Shown: one piece after another, positions 33,653-43,048 of the stretch | Layout: the number at the start of each line of letters is the position of its first letter | Numbering within the stretch: the stretch's first letter is position 1 | NCBI RefSeq assembly: GCF_017310645.1 | Contig: NZ_JAFLRH010000012.1 | Coordinates: 1-49,852, forward strand | DNA length: 49,852 nucleotides | DNA from: Paradesulfitobacterium ferrireducens | GTDB taxonomy: Bacteria > Bacillota > Desulfitobacteriia > Desulfitobacteriales > Desulfitobacteriaceae | Reading direction: 5' to 3' | Program-made: the position numbers and the translations under genes | Notes under the pieces: model-generated | The model's input: the letters and a program-made list of their open reading frames with translations, nothing else | What the model was told of the DNA's origin: nothing | Databases searched by the model: none

Positions 33653-34293
33653 AATCTCCTGTGATTGTTCTTGGAGCAGGTGGACATGCTAAAGTCCTGA
33701 TTGATACCTTGCTTCTTGGGTCTGCGGAGTTAGTAGGGGTAACAGATTCTAATCCCCGGAAGCTGAAAGACAATGTGTTAGGCATACCGGTTTTAGGAAC
33801 GGATGAAGTAGTATTGGAGTATTCTGCTGACAAGATTTTACTTGTAAATGGCTTAGGTACGACTAGCACGATGGAAAATCGTAAAAACTTATTTGATGTA
33901 TTTAAAAATCGCGGATATACGTTTGCAACTGTTATTCATCCATCAGCTGTGATATCTGATCATGCTCAAATTAGGGAAGGTGCACAAATCATGGCCGGGG
34001 CCATAGTCCAAGTCGGATGTTCAATCGGCGCTAATACAATTGTGAATACAAAAGTGTCTATCGACCATGACTGCAATATCGGAGCTAATGTTCATTTGGC
34101 CCCGGGCGTTACCCTTTCTGGAGGCGTGCATGTTGCAGAGGGGGTACACATAGGAACGGGTGCGACAGTCATTCAAGGAGTAACAATTGGTAAGAATGCC
34201 CTAATTGGTGCCGGAACCTTGGTGTTAAAAGATATTGCAGAAGGTACTACTGTTGTTGGAGTTCCGGCAAGGGTTATTCACGCTAGGTATTGA
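33649..34293 (+). CDS. legH: NeuD/PglD-type sugar O/N-acyltransferase (LegH)
   Basis: 214 residues. An N-terminal nucleotide-binding-like domain (VIVLGAGGHAKVLIDTLLLG) leads into a left-handed beta-helix of hexapeptide repeats (GANTIVNTKVSIDHDCNIGA, GVHVAEGVHIGTGATVIQG). The His-Asp pair IDHDCNIG is the acetyl-CoA active site. It likely acetylates the C4 amino group produced by LegC. ATGA overlap with legI; the 3' end comes just before the start of the next gene. Confidence 0.85.
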   Translation: MKSPVIVLGAGGHAKVLIDTLLLGSAELVGVTDSNPRKLKDNVLGIPVLGTDEVVLEYSADKILLVNGLGTTSTMENRKNLFDVFKNRGYTFATVIHPSAVISDHAQIREGAQIMAGAIVQVGCSIGANTIVNTKVSIDHDCNIGANVHLAPGVTLSGGVHVAEGVHIGTGATVIQGVTIGKNALIGAGTLVLKDIAEGTTVVGVPARVIHARY

Positions 34294-34321
34294 TGAGATA
34301 ATGAGGGGGAAAACCTACTTT

Positions 34322-35407
34322 ATGAGAGATGTATCAAAGGTTTGTATTCGACCCGATGCAACTCTGCTTGAGGCTTTACAAGTAATCAATAACGATGTTT
34401 TGCAAATTGCACTGGTTGTCAATGATGTTAGATGTTTGCAAGGCACAGTAACTGACGGAGATATTCGCCGCGCGATTCTTAAAGGACTCCCCTTAAATGC
34501 TCCGGTTACTCAAGTAATGAATGGGAGCCCGATAACCATTGCTCAGACGGCTAAACCAAAAGAAGCCTTATTTTTGATGCAAGCGAAGGGGATTCATCAG
34601 ATCCCGGCTGTAAACGAGTCGGGCATGGTTGTAGGAATTCATGTTCTCAGTGACTTAATTGCCTCTAAGGTAAAACCACACACTGTCGTGATCATGGCAG
34701 GAGGAATGGGAACGCGCTTAAGGCCTCTTACGCAAGAAATTCCTAAACCAATGTTAAAAGTGGGAGACAAACCTATACTCCAGACTATTATTGAACAACT
34801 GCGTGATCATGGGCTTATTAAAATTACGCTAGCCGTAAACTATCTGGCGGAGCAAATTGAAGAATATTTTGGGGATGGGAATTCATTTGGAGTAAAAATA
34901 AACTACCTTAAAGAAAAAAATAGGATGGGAACGGCTGGAGCGCTTACTCTAATTGAGGAATTGCCTGAAGCCCCGTTGTTGGTTATGAATGGAGATATTT
35001 TAACCAATGTTGACTTTTCCCAATTGTTGCAGTTTCATAACACGGAAAAACATGCTGTTACTATGTGTGTGCGAAATTATGATTTTCGTGTTCCCTACGG
35101 AGTAGTTATCCTGGATGAAGACTATAAGGTATCTGCGATTGAGGAAAAACCTTTACATTCTTTTTTAGTTAGTGCAGGAATCTATGTCATAAATCCTGAT
35201 GCAATCTCCTTGATTCCTCGCGACTCCTATTTTGACATGCCGAGCTTTTTGGAACTTGCGAAAAATTTACCTAATGGAGTTGGCTGTTTTCCTATTCATG
35301 ACTATTGGATAGATATAGGAGAAAACAAAGAGTACCAACGAGCTAATGCTGATTATGGGAGGGTGTTTAACGAACATGCCCAAGATATTAGGGCTTATTC
35401 CCGCTAG
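34322..35407 (+). CDS. ptmE: CBS-domain sugar-1-phosphate nucleotidyltransferase (PtmE-like)
   Basis: About 361 residues. Two CBS motifs occupy residues 1-115 (KVCIRPDATLLEALQVI ... TDGDIRRAIL ... IHQIPAVNESGMVVGIHVLS). The nucleotidyltransferase domain follows with VVIMAGGMGTRLRPLTQEIP, KPMLKVGDKPILQTIIEQL, NGDILTNVDF and IHDYWIDIGENKEYQRA. This is the PtmE layout, which activates glucosamine-1-phosphate with GTP in the Campylobacter legionaminic pathway. ATG 34322 is used with GAGGGGG upstream; ATG 34301 is an alternative with a poorer site. Confidence 0.82.
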   Translation: MRDVSKVCIRPDATLLEALQVINNDVLQIALVVNDVRCLQGTVTDGDIRRAILKGLPLNAPVTQVMNGSPITIAQTAKPKEALFLMQAKGIHQIPAVNESGMVVGIHVLSDLIASKVKPHTVVIMAGGMGTRLRPLTQEIPKPMLKVGDKPILQTIIEQLRDHGLIKITLAVNYLAEQIEEYFGDGNSFGVKINYLKEKNRMGTAGALTLIEELPEAPLLVMNGDILTNVDFSQLLQFHNTEKHAVTMCVRNYDFRVPYGVVILDEDYKVSAIEEKPLHSFLVSAGIYVINPDAISLIPRDSYFDMPSFLELAKNLPNGVGCFPIHDYWIDIGENKEYQRANADYGRVFNEHAQDIRAYSR

Positions 35408-36089
35408 AGGTGGTTCTAAAGGGATCCCTAGAAAAAATGTTAGGATACTTGGAGGAAAGCCTCTCTTGGCCTGGACTGTCGAAGCAGCAGTTCGTTCAAG
35501 CTGTTTGGATAGAATAATTCTGTCCACTGACGATGAGGAGATTGCATCAGTAGGTAAGCAAATCGGTTGTGAGGTGCCGTTTCTTCGACCCGCAGAATTG
35601 GCTAAGGATGAAACGCCGGGTATAGAACCGGTGTTACATGCTATTAAATGGCTGAAAGAAAACGAGGATTATGAGCCTGAATTTATAATGTTATTGCAGC
35701 CAACATCTCCATTTCGTACGAGCGAGCAAATTAAAGAAGCTGTTAAGTTAATTCAAACGCGGGAGTTTTTACTTTTTGATTCACTGGTGAGTGTTGTGAA
35801 ACCGGATCATTCTCCAGAATGGATGTTTGTTGAGAAGAAAGACGGAAGAATTACTCCGCTATTGTATTCTCATCAAGTTAATAGGCGACAAGAACTTTCT
35901 TTAACGTATGCGTTAAATGGGGCAATGTACATTGCGCGAACGGAAACTTTAATTATCGAAAAGAGTTTCGTAACTGAACGAACAATGGCTTTTCAGATGG
36001 ATAAAATTACATCGCTTGATATCGACACGATGTTTGATTGGAAGATTGCGGAATGCTTCGTAAGAAACGGCTTGGCGCTTGAGGAGTGA
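35376..36089 (+). CDS. legF: CMP-legionaminate synthetase LegF (PtmB-like)
   Basis: 237 residues of the CMP-NeuAc synthetase fold: LGLIPARGGSKGIPRKNVRI, LLAWTVEAA, ILSTDDEEIA, LRPAELA, LLQPTSPFRTSEQI and a C-terminal DIDTMFDWKIAE. It activates the nonulosonic acid with CTP, making the Maf substrate. ATG 35376 is preceded by GGGAGGGTG and lies inside the end of ptmE in another frame, a 32-base overlap. Whether the substrate is legionaminic or another nonulosonate cannot be fixed by sequence alone. Confidence 0.88.
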   Translation: MPKILGLIPARGGSKGIPRKNVRILGGKPLLAWTVEAAVRSSCLDRIILSTDDEEIASVGKQIGCEVPFLRPAELAKDETPGIEPVLHAIKWLKENEDYEPEFIMLLQPTSPFRTSEQIKEAVKLIQTREFLLFDSLVSVVKPDHSPEWMFVEKKDGRITPLLYSHQVNRRQELSLTYALNGAMYIARTETLIIEKSFVTERTMAFQMDKITSLDIDTMFDWKIAECFVRNGLALEE

Positions 36090-36094
36090 TATTA

Positions 36095-36592
36095 TTGAAT
36101 GCCAGGGTAGGACTATTAGCGGATCAAATTTTAGGCCTCATGGATATGAACCATGGGCGGTTCAAAATGATCCTTCAACTTACATATCAACTTAGAGACG
36201 ATGGCCTTTCAGACAACGATATCCAGAAGTTTCAACTCATACTCCAAGAACGGAACAATCTGATTCAAGAAATTAACCAAGATAATTCTAAAGTTAACGA
36301 TCTTCAGAATGAAATATGCCAACTGTTAGGATTGCCATCTTTTGAATTAGAAGATCTAAAACCCTACATTACTAAAGAAACCGTAATGAAATTTGAGTTT
36401 ATTAATAAGGCGATCGAAGAGGCGATTGAGAAAATACTTGTATTTGATAATACCTATATTCACCTTATCCGGACAGAAATGGATTCGATACTTGAGGTTC
36501 AAAGGCAAGTACGAAGATCCAAAAATATTGAGTCTATATATCGGTCGAATTACTCTCCTCTAGAAGCGAAGTTTATTGATAAGAAAAGGTAA
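36095..36592 (+). CDS. Helical orphan protein in the sugar cluster (FlgN/FliT-like?)
   Basis: About 165 residues, nearly all helix: LADQILGLMDMNHGRFKMIL, FQLILQERNNLIQEINQDNS, FINKAIEEAIEKILVFDNTY and LEVQRQVRRSKN. There is no signal or membrane segment. Length and heptad-like spacing resemble FlgN/FliT export chaperones, but I see no diagnostic motif. The TTG at 36095 is placed 9 bases after GAGGAG; a GTG at 36086 overlaps the legF stop. Its neighbours are sugar genes, so it could be a chaperone or scaffold linking export to glycosylation. That is speculation. Confidence 0.65.
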   Translation: MNARVGLLADQILGLMDMNHGRFKMILQLTYQLRDDGLSDNDIQKFQLILQERNNLIQEINQDNSKVNDLQNEICQLLGLPSFELEDLKPYITKETVMKFEFINKAIEEAIEKILVFDNTYIHLIRTEMDSILEVQRQVRRSKNIESIYRSNYSPLEAKFIDKKR

Positions 36593-36619
36593 AGAGATTA
36601 TAGGAATGGAGACCGAAAA

Positions 36620-38569
36620 ATGAAACTAGCAGTGCTTAGAACAGCAGGATTTATTGCTCCATTTGTCATTGACGGGTATGTCGAAGGATTCATTCAAAAT
36701 GGACACCGGGTGCTGGTGTTAAATATCCAAAACACATTTGACGAAGAATCTTTGGCCCAAATAATGGATTTTCAACCAGACGTTATTTTAGGGTACGGGT
36801 TTAACGCAATTCTAAAGTACCGAGATGGTTACTTGTTTAGAATGCTAAACATACCCGTAGTTGCTCTCCATTATGATAATCCATGCATGTCTTTAACAGA
36901 TGACATGTCAAATGAATTCCAGAGCTATCCTGATTACTATTTCCATTTTATTTGGGATTACAGTTTTATTGACTTATTTAAAGAAAAAGGAATTAAAAAC
37001 TGCTATAAGACCTTGTTAGCCACTGATCCTGATAAGTTCTACCCGTTGAAAGAAAGAACCTTTGAATCATCTCTTGCTTTTGTGGGCAACATTTCACTTG
37101 AATGGCCACAATCAAAAAATATAAAAACAATTGCTGATTTTATTGATACTGTAATACTTAATAAGATACAAACTCTCGACCTCCCGGTTTTGGATATAGT
37201 TAGGAAATTAATTGAGGATCAGGAATTTAAGAGTATAAAACAAATTTTTCACAATCAACCTTATAAGTTTTGGAGCCATGTTTACTATTTAGTTCACGTA
37301 AAAGGTTCTGCTATAATGCGCAAATATATTTTGGATTGTATTGAAGGACTTGATATTCACGTCTATGGAGCTAGTAACTGGAACAAGAGTAATCTTTTTT
37401 TTCATGACAAGGTTCCCTACGGAAGAGAACTGTCCAAAGTTTATCAGAAATATGCCCTGAACCTCAATATTTCTTCCCTTCAATTGGAAACATCCGTTAA
37501 TAACCGGGTGTTTGATGTTTTTGCCTCAAAGAGTTTTTTATTAAGTGACTATCGGAAAGACATGGAAACGATTTTTCCTGATCATTGGCGATATATAACT
37601 TACAGAAGTCCTGAAGAATTAGGTGAGAAAGGCGATTATTATTTAACTCATGAATCGGAACGCAAAGAATTGACGGACGAACTATATCATATTGTTATTA
37701 ACCATCATACTTATAAACTCCGGGCCGCCGAAATAACAGGGACGATTGAACCATTAATTAGGTCTAACAGGTCTAACAGGTCTGAGACAAGAACCTACTC
37801 TTCTGCTCCAAAACCCGAAAATAATAAAGAAAAGGTTAACTATCAGGGGGCTTTTAATGCAAACCTTGTTAAGCTTATTCCTTCCGATGTTAAGAGCGTA
37901 TTAGAGGTTGGTTGTGCAGATGGGATATTAGGACAATATTTATTAAAGAATACCTCAGTAGAAAGCGTAATTGGTATCGAAATCAATGATAAACTAGCAG
38001 CAAATGCTGCAAAAAGATTGACAAAAGTATATTGTGCTGATGCCGAAAACTTGGAATTCCCGATTGAACCCGGTTCAATTGATTGCCTTATTTTCGGTGA
38101 TTCATTAGAGCACATGAAAGATCCTTATAAACTATTAAAATATCTGTTATCTCTTTTAAAACCAGGAGGATTTATTGTTGGCAGCATTCCAAACGTTCGA
38201 AATTTATTCCTAATTGATAATCTGCTTCACGGCTATTGGTCTTATACTGAATGGGGGCTTTTGGACAGGACCCACCTGCGCTATTTCACGTTAAATGAAA
38301 TAGTAAAGTGGCTTAATGAAACCGGAATTGTCATTGAACATATTGAACGATCATTAAGAGACGCAGAATGGTTTCGTCGTATGCATACACAGAGCCAGAT
38401 TAGAGAGGAATCACTAGAGAGGTACGACTATCTTTATCAAAAGGTGCTTAAAGGTGAAGACATTTCTGAAGATCTTAGAAACTGGTATAAATTTGACAGA
38501 CTCAATAAGGAAGAGGTTTTAGATTTTCTTACCGTGCAGTTTCATTTTAGAGGGAGAAAGCCTGTTTAG
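36620..38569 (+). CDS. Glycosyltransferase-methyltransferase fusion protein
   Basis: 649 residues with two parts. Residues about 1-385 resemble CgeB/DUF3880 glycosyltransferases (VLGYGFN-like N-domain, then IHVYGASNWNKSNLFFHD, VPYGRELSKVYQKYALNLNI, NRVFDVFASKSFLLSDY). A Ser/Asn/Arg linker contains a 9-base tandem repeat (37760-37786). Residues about 415-570 form a class I SAM methyltransferase (VKSVLEVGCADGILGQYL, IDCLIFGDSLEHMKDPYKLL, LKPGGFIVGSIPN). It may add and methylate a sugar on the flagellin glycan or another surface polymer. It is the last gene of the AT-rich block; a terminator follows. Confidence 0.82.
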   Translation: MKLAVLRTAGFIAPFVIDGYVEGFIQNGHRVLVLNIQNTFDEESLAQIMDFQPDVILGYGFNAILKYRDGYLFRMLNIPVVALHYDNPCMSLTDDMSNEFQSYPDYYFHFIWDYSFIDLFKEKGIKNCYKTLLATDPDKFYPLKERTFESSLAFVGNISLEWPQSKNIKTIADFIDTVILNKIQTLDLPVLDIVRKLIEDQEFKSIKQIFHNQPYKFWSHVYYLVHVKGSAIMRKYILDCIEGLDIHVYGASNWNKSNLFFHDKVPYGRELSKVYQKYALNLNISSLQLETSVNNRVFDVFASKSFLLSDYRKDMETIFPDHWRYITYRSPEELGEKGDYYLTHESERKELTDELYHIVINHHTYKLRAAEITGTIEPLIRSNRSNRSETRTYSSAPKPENNKEKVNYQGAFNANLVKLIPSDVKSVLEVGCADGILGQYLLKNTSVESVIGIEINDKLAANAAKRLTKVYCADAENLEFPIEPGSIDCLIFGDSLEHMKDPYKLLKYLLSLLKPGGFIVGSIPNVRNLFLIDNLLHGYWSYTEWGLLDRTHLRYFTLNEIVKWLNETGIVIEHIERSLRDAEWFRRMHTQSQIREESLERYDYLYQKVLKGEDISEDLRNWYKFDRLNKEEVLDFLTVQFHFRGRKPV

Positions 38570-38940
38570 CATAAAGCAAAGCTTATCATCGGGGTCTTCT
38601 TACCAGCTTCGAATAGAAACAGCTAAAGCATTGACGGGGTCGCCCTACCGGCGCCCTGTTTTATTTTTGCCCAAAAGTCCTAGGCCAAATCACACATGTA
38701 CCTGTTTACAGGATTTGTCCGGAAATGCTACTATGGGAAAAGAATTGTATACATCGGAAACTTTTAGCACTTATTCGGAGGAATTCTAAAAAATATGGCG
38801 AAATAGTAAACGACTACGTATATCCACGCCTCAGTCAATTCTTAAGGTACACAAGCATAATATACATAAGAAACGCATGGGACGAGCACGGTCCAGATAT
38901 TAAATTTAAGTAGGTTTGAAAGATAGGGGTGGGGTAAATC
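38570..38940 (+). other. Gene-free gap before cheA
   Basis: The gap holds a terminator (38635-38668) and then about 270 bases without a credible gene. A 62-codon frame at 38725-38913 has no ribosome binding site and no protein-like composition. A promoter for cheA is expected here, but I could not find a confident sigma-A or sigma-28 match. Confidence 0.4.
38635..38668 (+). terminator. Terminator at the end of the glycosylation block
   Basis: GGGG-T-CGCC (38636-38644) pairs with GGCGCCC (38650-38656), with a bulged T, and is followed by TGTTTTATTTTT. It separates the sugar genes from cheA. Confidence 0.6.
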
Positions 38941-41286
38941 ATGAGCCAAGACGATTCCAAGACTCAGGGAGTCGATATCGGAGAATTTCTGGAATTTTAC
39001 CTGCTCGATTCGCAAGAACAAATAGAGAGGCTGGGAGCAGGGTTGCTCCAACTTGAAAAGGAAGGAACAAATATCAGCCTCATAAATGATCTCTTTCGGT
39101 CCGCCCACAGTCTTAAAGGTGCCTCAGGAACGATGGGCTTCACCCCGATTGTAGCTCTGACTCATGCTGCGGAAGATTTGCTTGACCGCCTGCGGCAGGG
39201 GAAGATGGAAGTGTCGATGGACATGATCGACATTCTTCTGGCTGTGACCGATCGCGTGCGGGCGATGCTGGGCCAAGTGGAGCAGCGTCAGGATATCGAT
39301 ACGGAGTATGAAGATTTAGTGCAATCCATGAAAGCGCTTATGAGCGGAGAGGGCTTAAATGCCAAAAGCGATGCCGGCACCGCAGCACGCGGGAGCGCAC
39401 CGGCAAGCAGTGCCGGAGCAGCAGGGAGCGATAATCCTGCAGGAGCCGAGGGTTCTGAGGGAGTCGAGAGTTCTGAGGGAGCCAGCTTTGTTCCGCTTGA
39501 TTTTGCTTTGTCTCCTGCCGAGTGGGATAAGCTGCAGAATGCCCAAATCATGGGACATGGAACCTATCAGGTGGATGTCACGCTGGCTCCCAACACCCTG
39601 ATGAAAGCGGTTCGAGCCGTAATGGCGGCGCAGCGGACAGAGAATGTGGGCAATGTTCTTAAAATAATGCCCAGTATGGAAGATTTGGAGACCGGCAATT
39701 ATGACGGGTTTTCTTTGCTGGTGATAAGTGATGAGCCCCCGGCAGAAATCAGGGAAGAAATTCTCGGGGTTTCAGAGCTGACGGAAGCTGTGGTTCATCC
39801 CTATCCGGCCGTGGAGAAGTTAAAAGCCTCTGCCCGGGGGGAAGCAGCTCAGGAAGTGGCTGCAACAGCTGCCGCAGTGTTAAGTGCGCCCTCCTCCGGA
39901 CGGGAGGCTATTTTAGAAAGCAGTTCCGGTGCAGCTGTCAAAAGCCAGAGTACGAGAACCTTTGAGAAGACTACCGGAAATCAGGGTCAGGGAGGGTTTG
40001 GCGTTAGGAGCACAACCCCAGCGTCTGCACCGGCCACAGCCTCTTCCGCCGGCAGCGGCACCAACGGGGCCGCTGCCGGAGAGGGAAATACTCAAGTTCA
40101 TACGATCCGGGTAGATACCGTACGCATGGATAATTTGATTAATTTAGTCGGGGAAATGGTGATTACCCGGACACGTCTGGTCCAGATCGGACTGGATCTT
40201 AAAAATGAGCATCGCACCGATCCTCTGGTCAATAACCTCAATGAGACCAATGTTTACCTCGGCCGTTTGATGAACGACCTCCAGGAAAGCGTTATGCGCT
40301 TGCGGATGGTTCCAATCGGTACGGTCTTTAGCCGTTTTCCCCGTTTGGTGCGCGACCTTTCACGCAAGACCGGCAAAGATATTGAGCTGGTGCTCAAAGG
40401 TGAAGATACGGAACTCGATAAGACCGTAGTCGAAGTCATCGGGGATCCCTTGATGCACCTCATTCGCAACTCGGTCGACCATGGAATTGAATCCCCCGAG
40501 CAGCGCCGGGCGGTGGGCAAACCGGAGACAGGGCATATTACCCTTGATGCCTATCACGAAGGGAACCATATTGCGATTTTGGTTACGGATGACGGCGCGG
40601 GGCTTCCTTTGGATAAAATCCGGCAAAAAGCGGTTAGCCGCGGGATGATCGGCGAGCGGGAAGAGCTTTCCGACCGCGATATTGCCAATCTGATTTTCCT
40701 GCCCGGTTTTAGCACGGCCGAGAAGGTGACGGATATCTCTGGGCGCGGCGTGGGCATGGATGTGGTGAAGAAAGCATTGAACAATCTGGGCGGAATGATT
40801 GATATCGACACCCACCGGGGTCAGGGAACCACCTTTACCATCCGCCTTCCGCTTACCTTGGCCATTATCCAGGCCTTGTTGGTGGAAGTGGGGGATGAGA
40901 TTTACGCCGTTCCGCTTTCATCCGTGCTGGAAACCCTTCTGGTACAGCGTTCCGATATCAAGACGGTCGGCGGGCTGCCCATGGTGCAGCTGCGTGGCAA
41001 TACCCTGCCCCTCATCTCCCTTCAGGAAAAATTTGATTTGCCGAAGCAGGAGAATCCGGGCGAAGAAGTTTTCGTCGTGGTTGTCGGCCTCGGGGAAAAG
41101 TCCATCGGTTTGGTCGTAGACGGATTGCGAGGGCAGCAGGAAATAGTGATTAAATCTTTGGGAGAGCTTTTGAATAATCTGCCGGGCATTGCCGGGGCTA
41201 CCATTCTCGGGGATGGCAAAGTGACCTTAATTTTAGACATTGGCTCTTTAATCCAGGATCTCTTGGTTATGCGCAAAAGCCAGTAG
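38941..41286 (+). CDS. cheA: Chemotaxis histidine kinase CheA
   Basis: 781 residues, longer than many CheA proteins because of low-complexity Ala/Gly/Ser/Glu linkers (about 138-185 and 300-385). P1 has the phosphorylated His in FRSAHSLKGASGTMGF (about residue 58). P2-like region about 185-290. The dimerisation helix has VRMDNLINLVGEMVITRTRL, the ATP site has HLIRNSVDHGIESPEQ, VTDDGAGLP and DISGRGVGMDVVKKAL, and a CheW-like P5 ends the protein. It phosphorylates CheB, encoded two genes downstream, and CheY, not in this window. Confidence 0.97.
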   Translation: MSQDDSKTQGVDIGEFLEFYLLDSQEQIERLGAGLLQLEKEGTNISLINDLFRSAHSLKGASGTMGFTPIVALTHAAEDLLDRLRQGKMEVSMDMIDILLAVTDRVRAMLGQVEQRQDIDTEYEDLVQSMKALMSGEGLNAKSDAGTAARGSAPASSAGAAGSDNPAGAEGSEGVESSEGASFVPLDFALSPAEWDKLQNAQIMGHGTYQVDVTLAPNTLMKAVRAVMAAQRTENVGNVLKIMPSMEDLETGNYDGFSLLVISDEPPAEIREEILGVSELTEAVVHPYPAVEKLKASARGEAAQEVAATAAAVLSAPSSGREAILESSSGAAVKSQSTRTFEKTTGNQGQGGFGVRSTTPASAPATASSAGSGTNGAAAGEGNTQVHTIRVDTVRMDNLINLVGEMVITRTRLVQIGLDLKNEHRTDPLVNNLNETNVYLGRLMNDLQESVMRLRMVPIGTVFSRFPRLVRDLSRKTGKDIELVLKGEDTELDKTVVEVIGDPLMHLIRNSVDHGIESPEQRRAVGKPETGHITLDAYHEGNHIAILVTDDGAGLPLDKIRQKAVSRGMIGEREELSDRDIANLIFLPGFSTAEKVTDISGRGVGMDVVKKALNNLGGMIDIDTHRGQGTTFTIRLPLTLAIIQALLVEVGDEIYAVPLSSVLETLLVQRSDIKTVGGLPMVQLRGNTLPLISLQEKFDLPKQENPGEEVFVVVVGLGEKSIGLVVDGLRGQQEIVIKSLGELLNNLPGIAGATILGDGKVTLILDIGSLIQDLLVMRKSQ

Positions 41287-41375
41287 TAACTCAATATGAA
41301 AAATTTGACAAAACATATCGAAATAAGATCGAACAACGAATATCTAATATCTAAATCGAAAAAGGGGGTTTGTTT

Positions 41376-41822
41376 ATGGCGGAAGAACAACTGGTGACGT
41401 TTGGCCTGGGCTCGGAAGAATTTGGGGTGGATATTATGCTCGTTCAGGAAATTATCCGTATTCCACCAATCACTAGGGTTCCTAAGGCACCTCCGTATGT
41501 AGAAGGAGTTATCAATTTACGGGGAAATGTAATTCCCGTGGTCAGCCTGCGCAAGCGCTTTGGCATGGATAAGGCTGAGGAAACAGACCTCAGCCGGATT
41601 ATCGTGCTCCAGGTTCAAAAAAAGGTCTTCGGGATTCGGGTAGACGCCGTAACCGAAGTGCTGCGCCTTGACAGTGGCTCGATTGAACCGCCGCCCCCTG
41701 TCGCTTTAGGCATGGACTCCCAGTTTATCCGCGGAGTGGGTAAAATCGGGGAACGTTTGCTGATTCTCTTGGACCTAGACCATATCATGGGTGGAGAGAT
41801 GAATCATGAGTTTAGCGCCTGA
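41376..41822 (+). CDS. cheW: Chemotaxis coupling protein CheW
   Basis: 148 residues, one CheW domain: LVTFGLGSEEFGVDIMLVQE, PPYVEGVINLRGNVIPVVSL, GIRVDAVTEVLRL and RLLILLDLDHIM. CheW bridges receptors to CheA. ATG 41376 is 7 bases after AAGGGGG; a TTG two codons earlier is too close. The 3' end overlaps the cheB start by 17 bases. Confidence 0.96.
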   Translation: MAEEQLVTFGLGSEEFGVDIMLVQEIIRIPPITRVPKAPPYVEGVINLRGNVIPVVSLRKRFGMDKAEETDLSRIIVLQVQKKVFGIRVDAVTEVLRLDSGSIEPPPPVALGMDSQFIRGVGKIGERLLILLDLDHIMGGEMNHEFSA

Positions 41823-43038
41823 TACCCGGATTGGCGTGCTCATTGTGGATGATTCTCCTTTTATGCGTTTAACCATCCAAAAAATACTGAGCCAAGACCC
41901 GGACATCAAGGTCTTGGATACGGCGAGAGACGGACGGGAAGGGATTGCCAAATTACAGGCACTGAAACCCCAGGTTGTGACCATGGATGTAGAAATGCCG
42001 GTAATCAACGGCTTGCAGGCTCTGGATGAGATCATGCGCTGGCAGCCGACCCCGGTCATTGTCCTAAGTTCCCTTACGACCCAGGGAGCGGAAGCTACGC
42101 TGAGAGCCCTTGATTTAGGGGCCTTTGATGCAGTGGCAAAGCCCTCCGGGCGGCCGGGAGCAGATTTGCAAGCTTTAACCCAGGAGTTGATTGATAAAAT
42201 TAAGGCCGCTGCCGGAGTAAACTTGGCCCGTCTGCGGCCGAGGGCTTCAGCTTCAGGCGGAAGTAGAACCACGGGCGCGGCTGCCGCTGGTATAACAGCT
42301 GCCCCTGAAGGTTCCGCCCTGCGACCCTTGGGTAGTACAGCCGGTACAGCCTCTGGAGCCAGCGCTATCAAAAGAACGAGTGCACCCGGAGCAATGGCTG
42401 CGGTAACCGGCATGGGTCAAACAATACATCTATCAGAACGAACTCTTTGGCCTAAGCATGCGCCTGAAATTGTGGCCATTGGGACTTCTACAGGCGGGCC
42501 TTCCGCGCTTCAGGCCGTGCTTCCCCAGCTTCCGGCAAATTTTCCGGTGCCGGTGATTGTGGCCCAGCATATGCCGCCGGGCTTTACCGCCCCTTTGGCT
42601 GAGCGCTTAAACAGCCTATGTGCCCTTGAGGTTAAGGAAGGAATAACCGGCGAAGCGTTAAAGGCCGGTAAAGTGTATATTGCGCCGGCAGGCAGGCAGA
42701 TGCAGGTGCAGCGCCGCGGAGACCAGCTTTTCCTGCATATTACGGATGAAGCACCCATCACCACGCTCTACCGGCCCTCGGTAGATGTCATGTTCCTCTC
42801 CCTGGCCAAGGAAGTAGGGAAGGGAACGCTGGGCGTGGTCATGACCGGCATGGGCAATGACGGGTTGCGGGGGATGCGTGAGATTAAAGCCTTGGAGGGG
42901 TTTGCGATTGCTGAGGCTGAAGAAACCTGTGTGGTGTACGGAATGCCCCGGGCTTTGGTAGAAGCTAAACTGGCGGATCGCATCGTGCCCTTGGGAGAAA
43001 TCGGGAAAACCATTACGGACTGTGTCCTAAGGAGGTAA
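41806..43038 (+). CDS. cheB: Protein-glutamate methylesterase CheB
   Basis: 410 residues. The receiver domain (about 8-125) has VLIVDDSPFMRLTIQKIL and the phospho-Asp in VTMDVEMPVINGLQALDE. An Ala/Gly/Ser-rich linker of about 65 residues is longer than usual. The methylesterase domain has catalytic Ser in IGTSTGGPSALQ, His in AQHMPPGFTAPLA and Asp in GMGNDGLRGM. It reverses CheR methylation under CheA control. It starts inside cheW with GGAGAG upstream. Confidence 0.96.
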   Translation: MSLAPDTRIGVLIVDDSPFMRLTIQKILSQDPDIKVLDTARDGREGIAKLQALKPQVVTMDVEMPVINGLQALDEIMRWQPTPVIVLSSLTTQGAEATLRALDLGAFDAVAKPSGRPGADLQALTQELIDKIKAAAGVNLARLRPRASASGGSRTTGAAAAGITAAPEGSALRPLGSTAGTASGASAIKRTSAPGAMAAVTGMGQTIHLSERTLWPKHAPEIVAIGTSTGGPSALQAVLPQLPANFPVPVIVAQHMPPGFTAPLAERLNSLCALEVKEGITGEALKAGKVYIAPAGRQMQVQRRGDQLFLHITDEAPITTLYRPSVDVMFLSLAKEVGKGTLGVVMTGMGNDGLRGMREIKALEGFAIAEAEETCVVYGMPRALVEAKLADRIVPLGEIGKTITDCVLRR

Positions 43039-43048
43039 GTAAGCCTAT

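Noticed and set aside
38725..38913. 62-codon frame in the gap before cheA
   Set aside because: No ribosome binding site, no protein-like pattern, and located in an AT-rich promoter-like gap.
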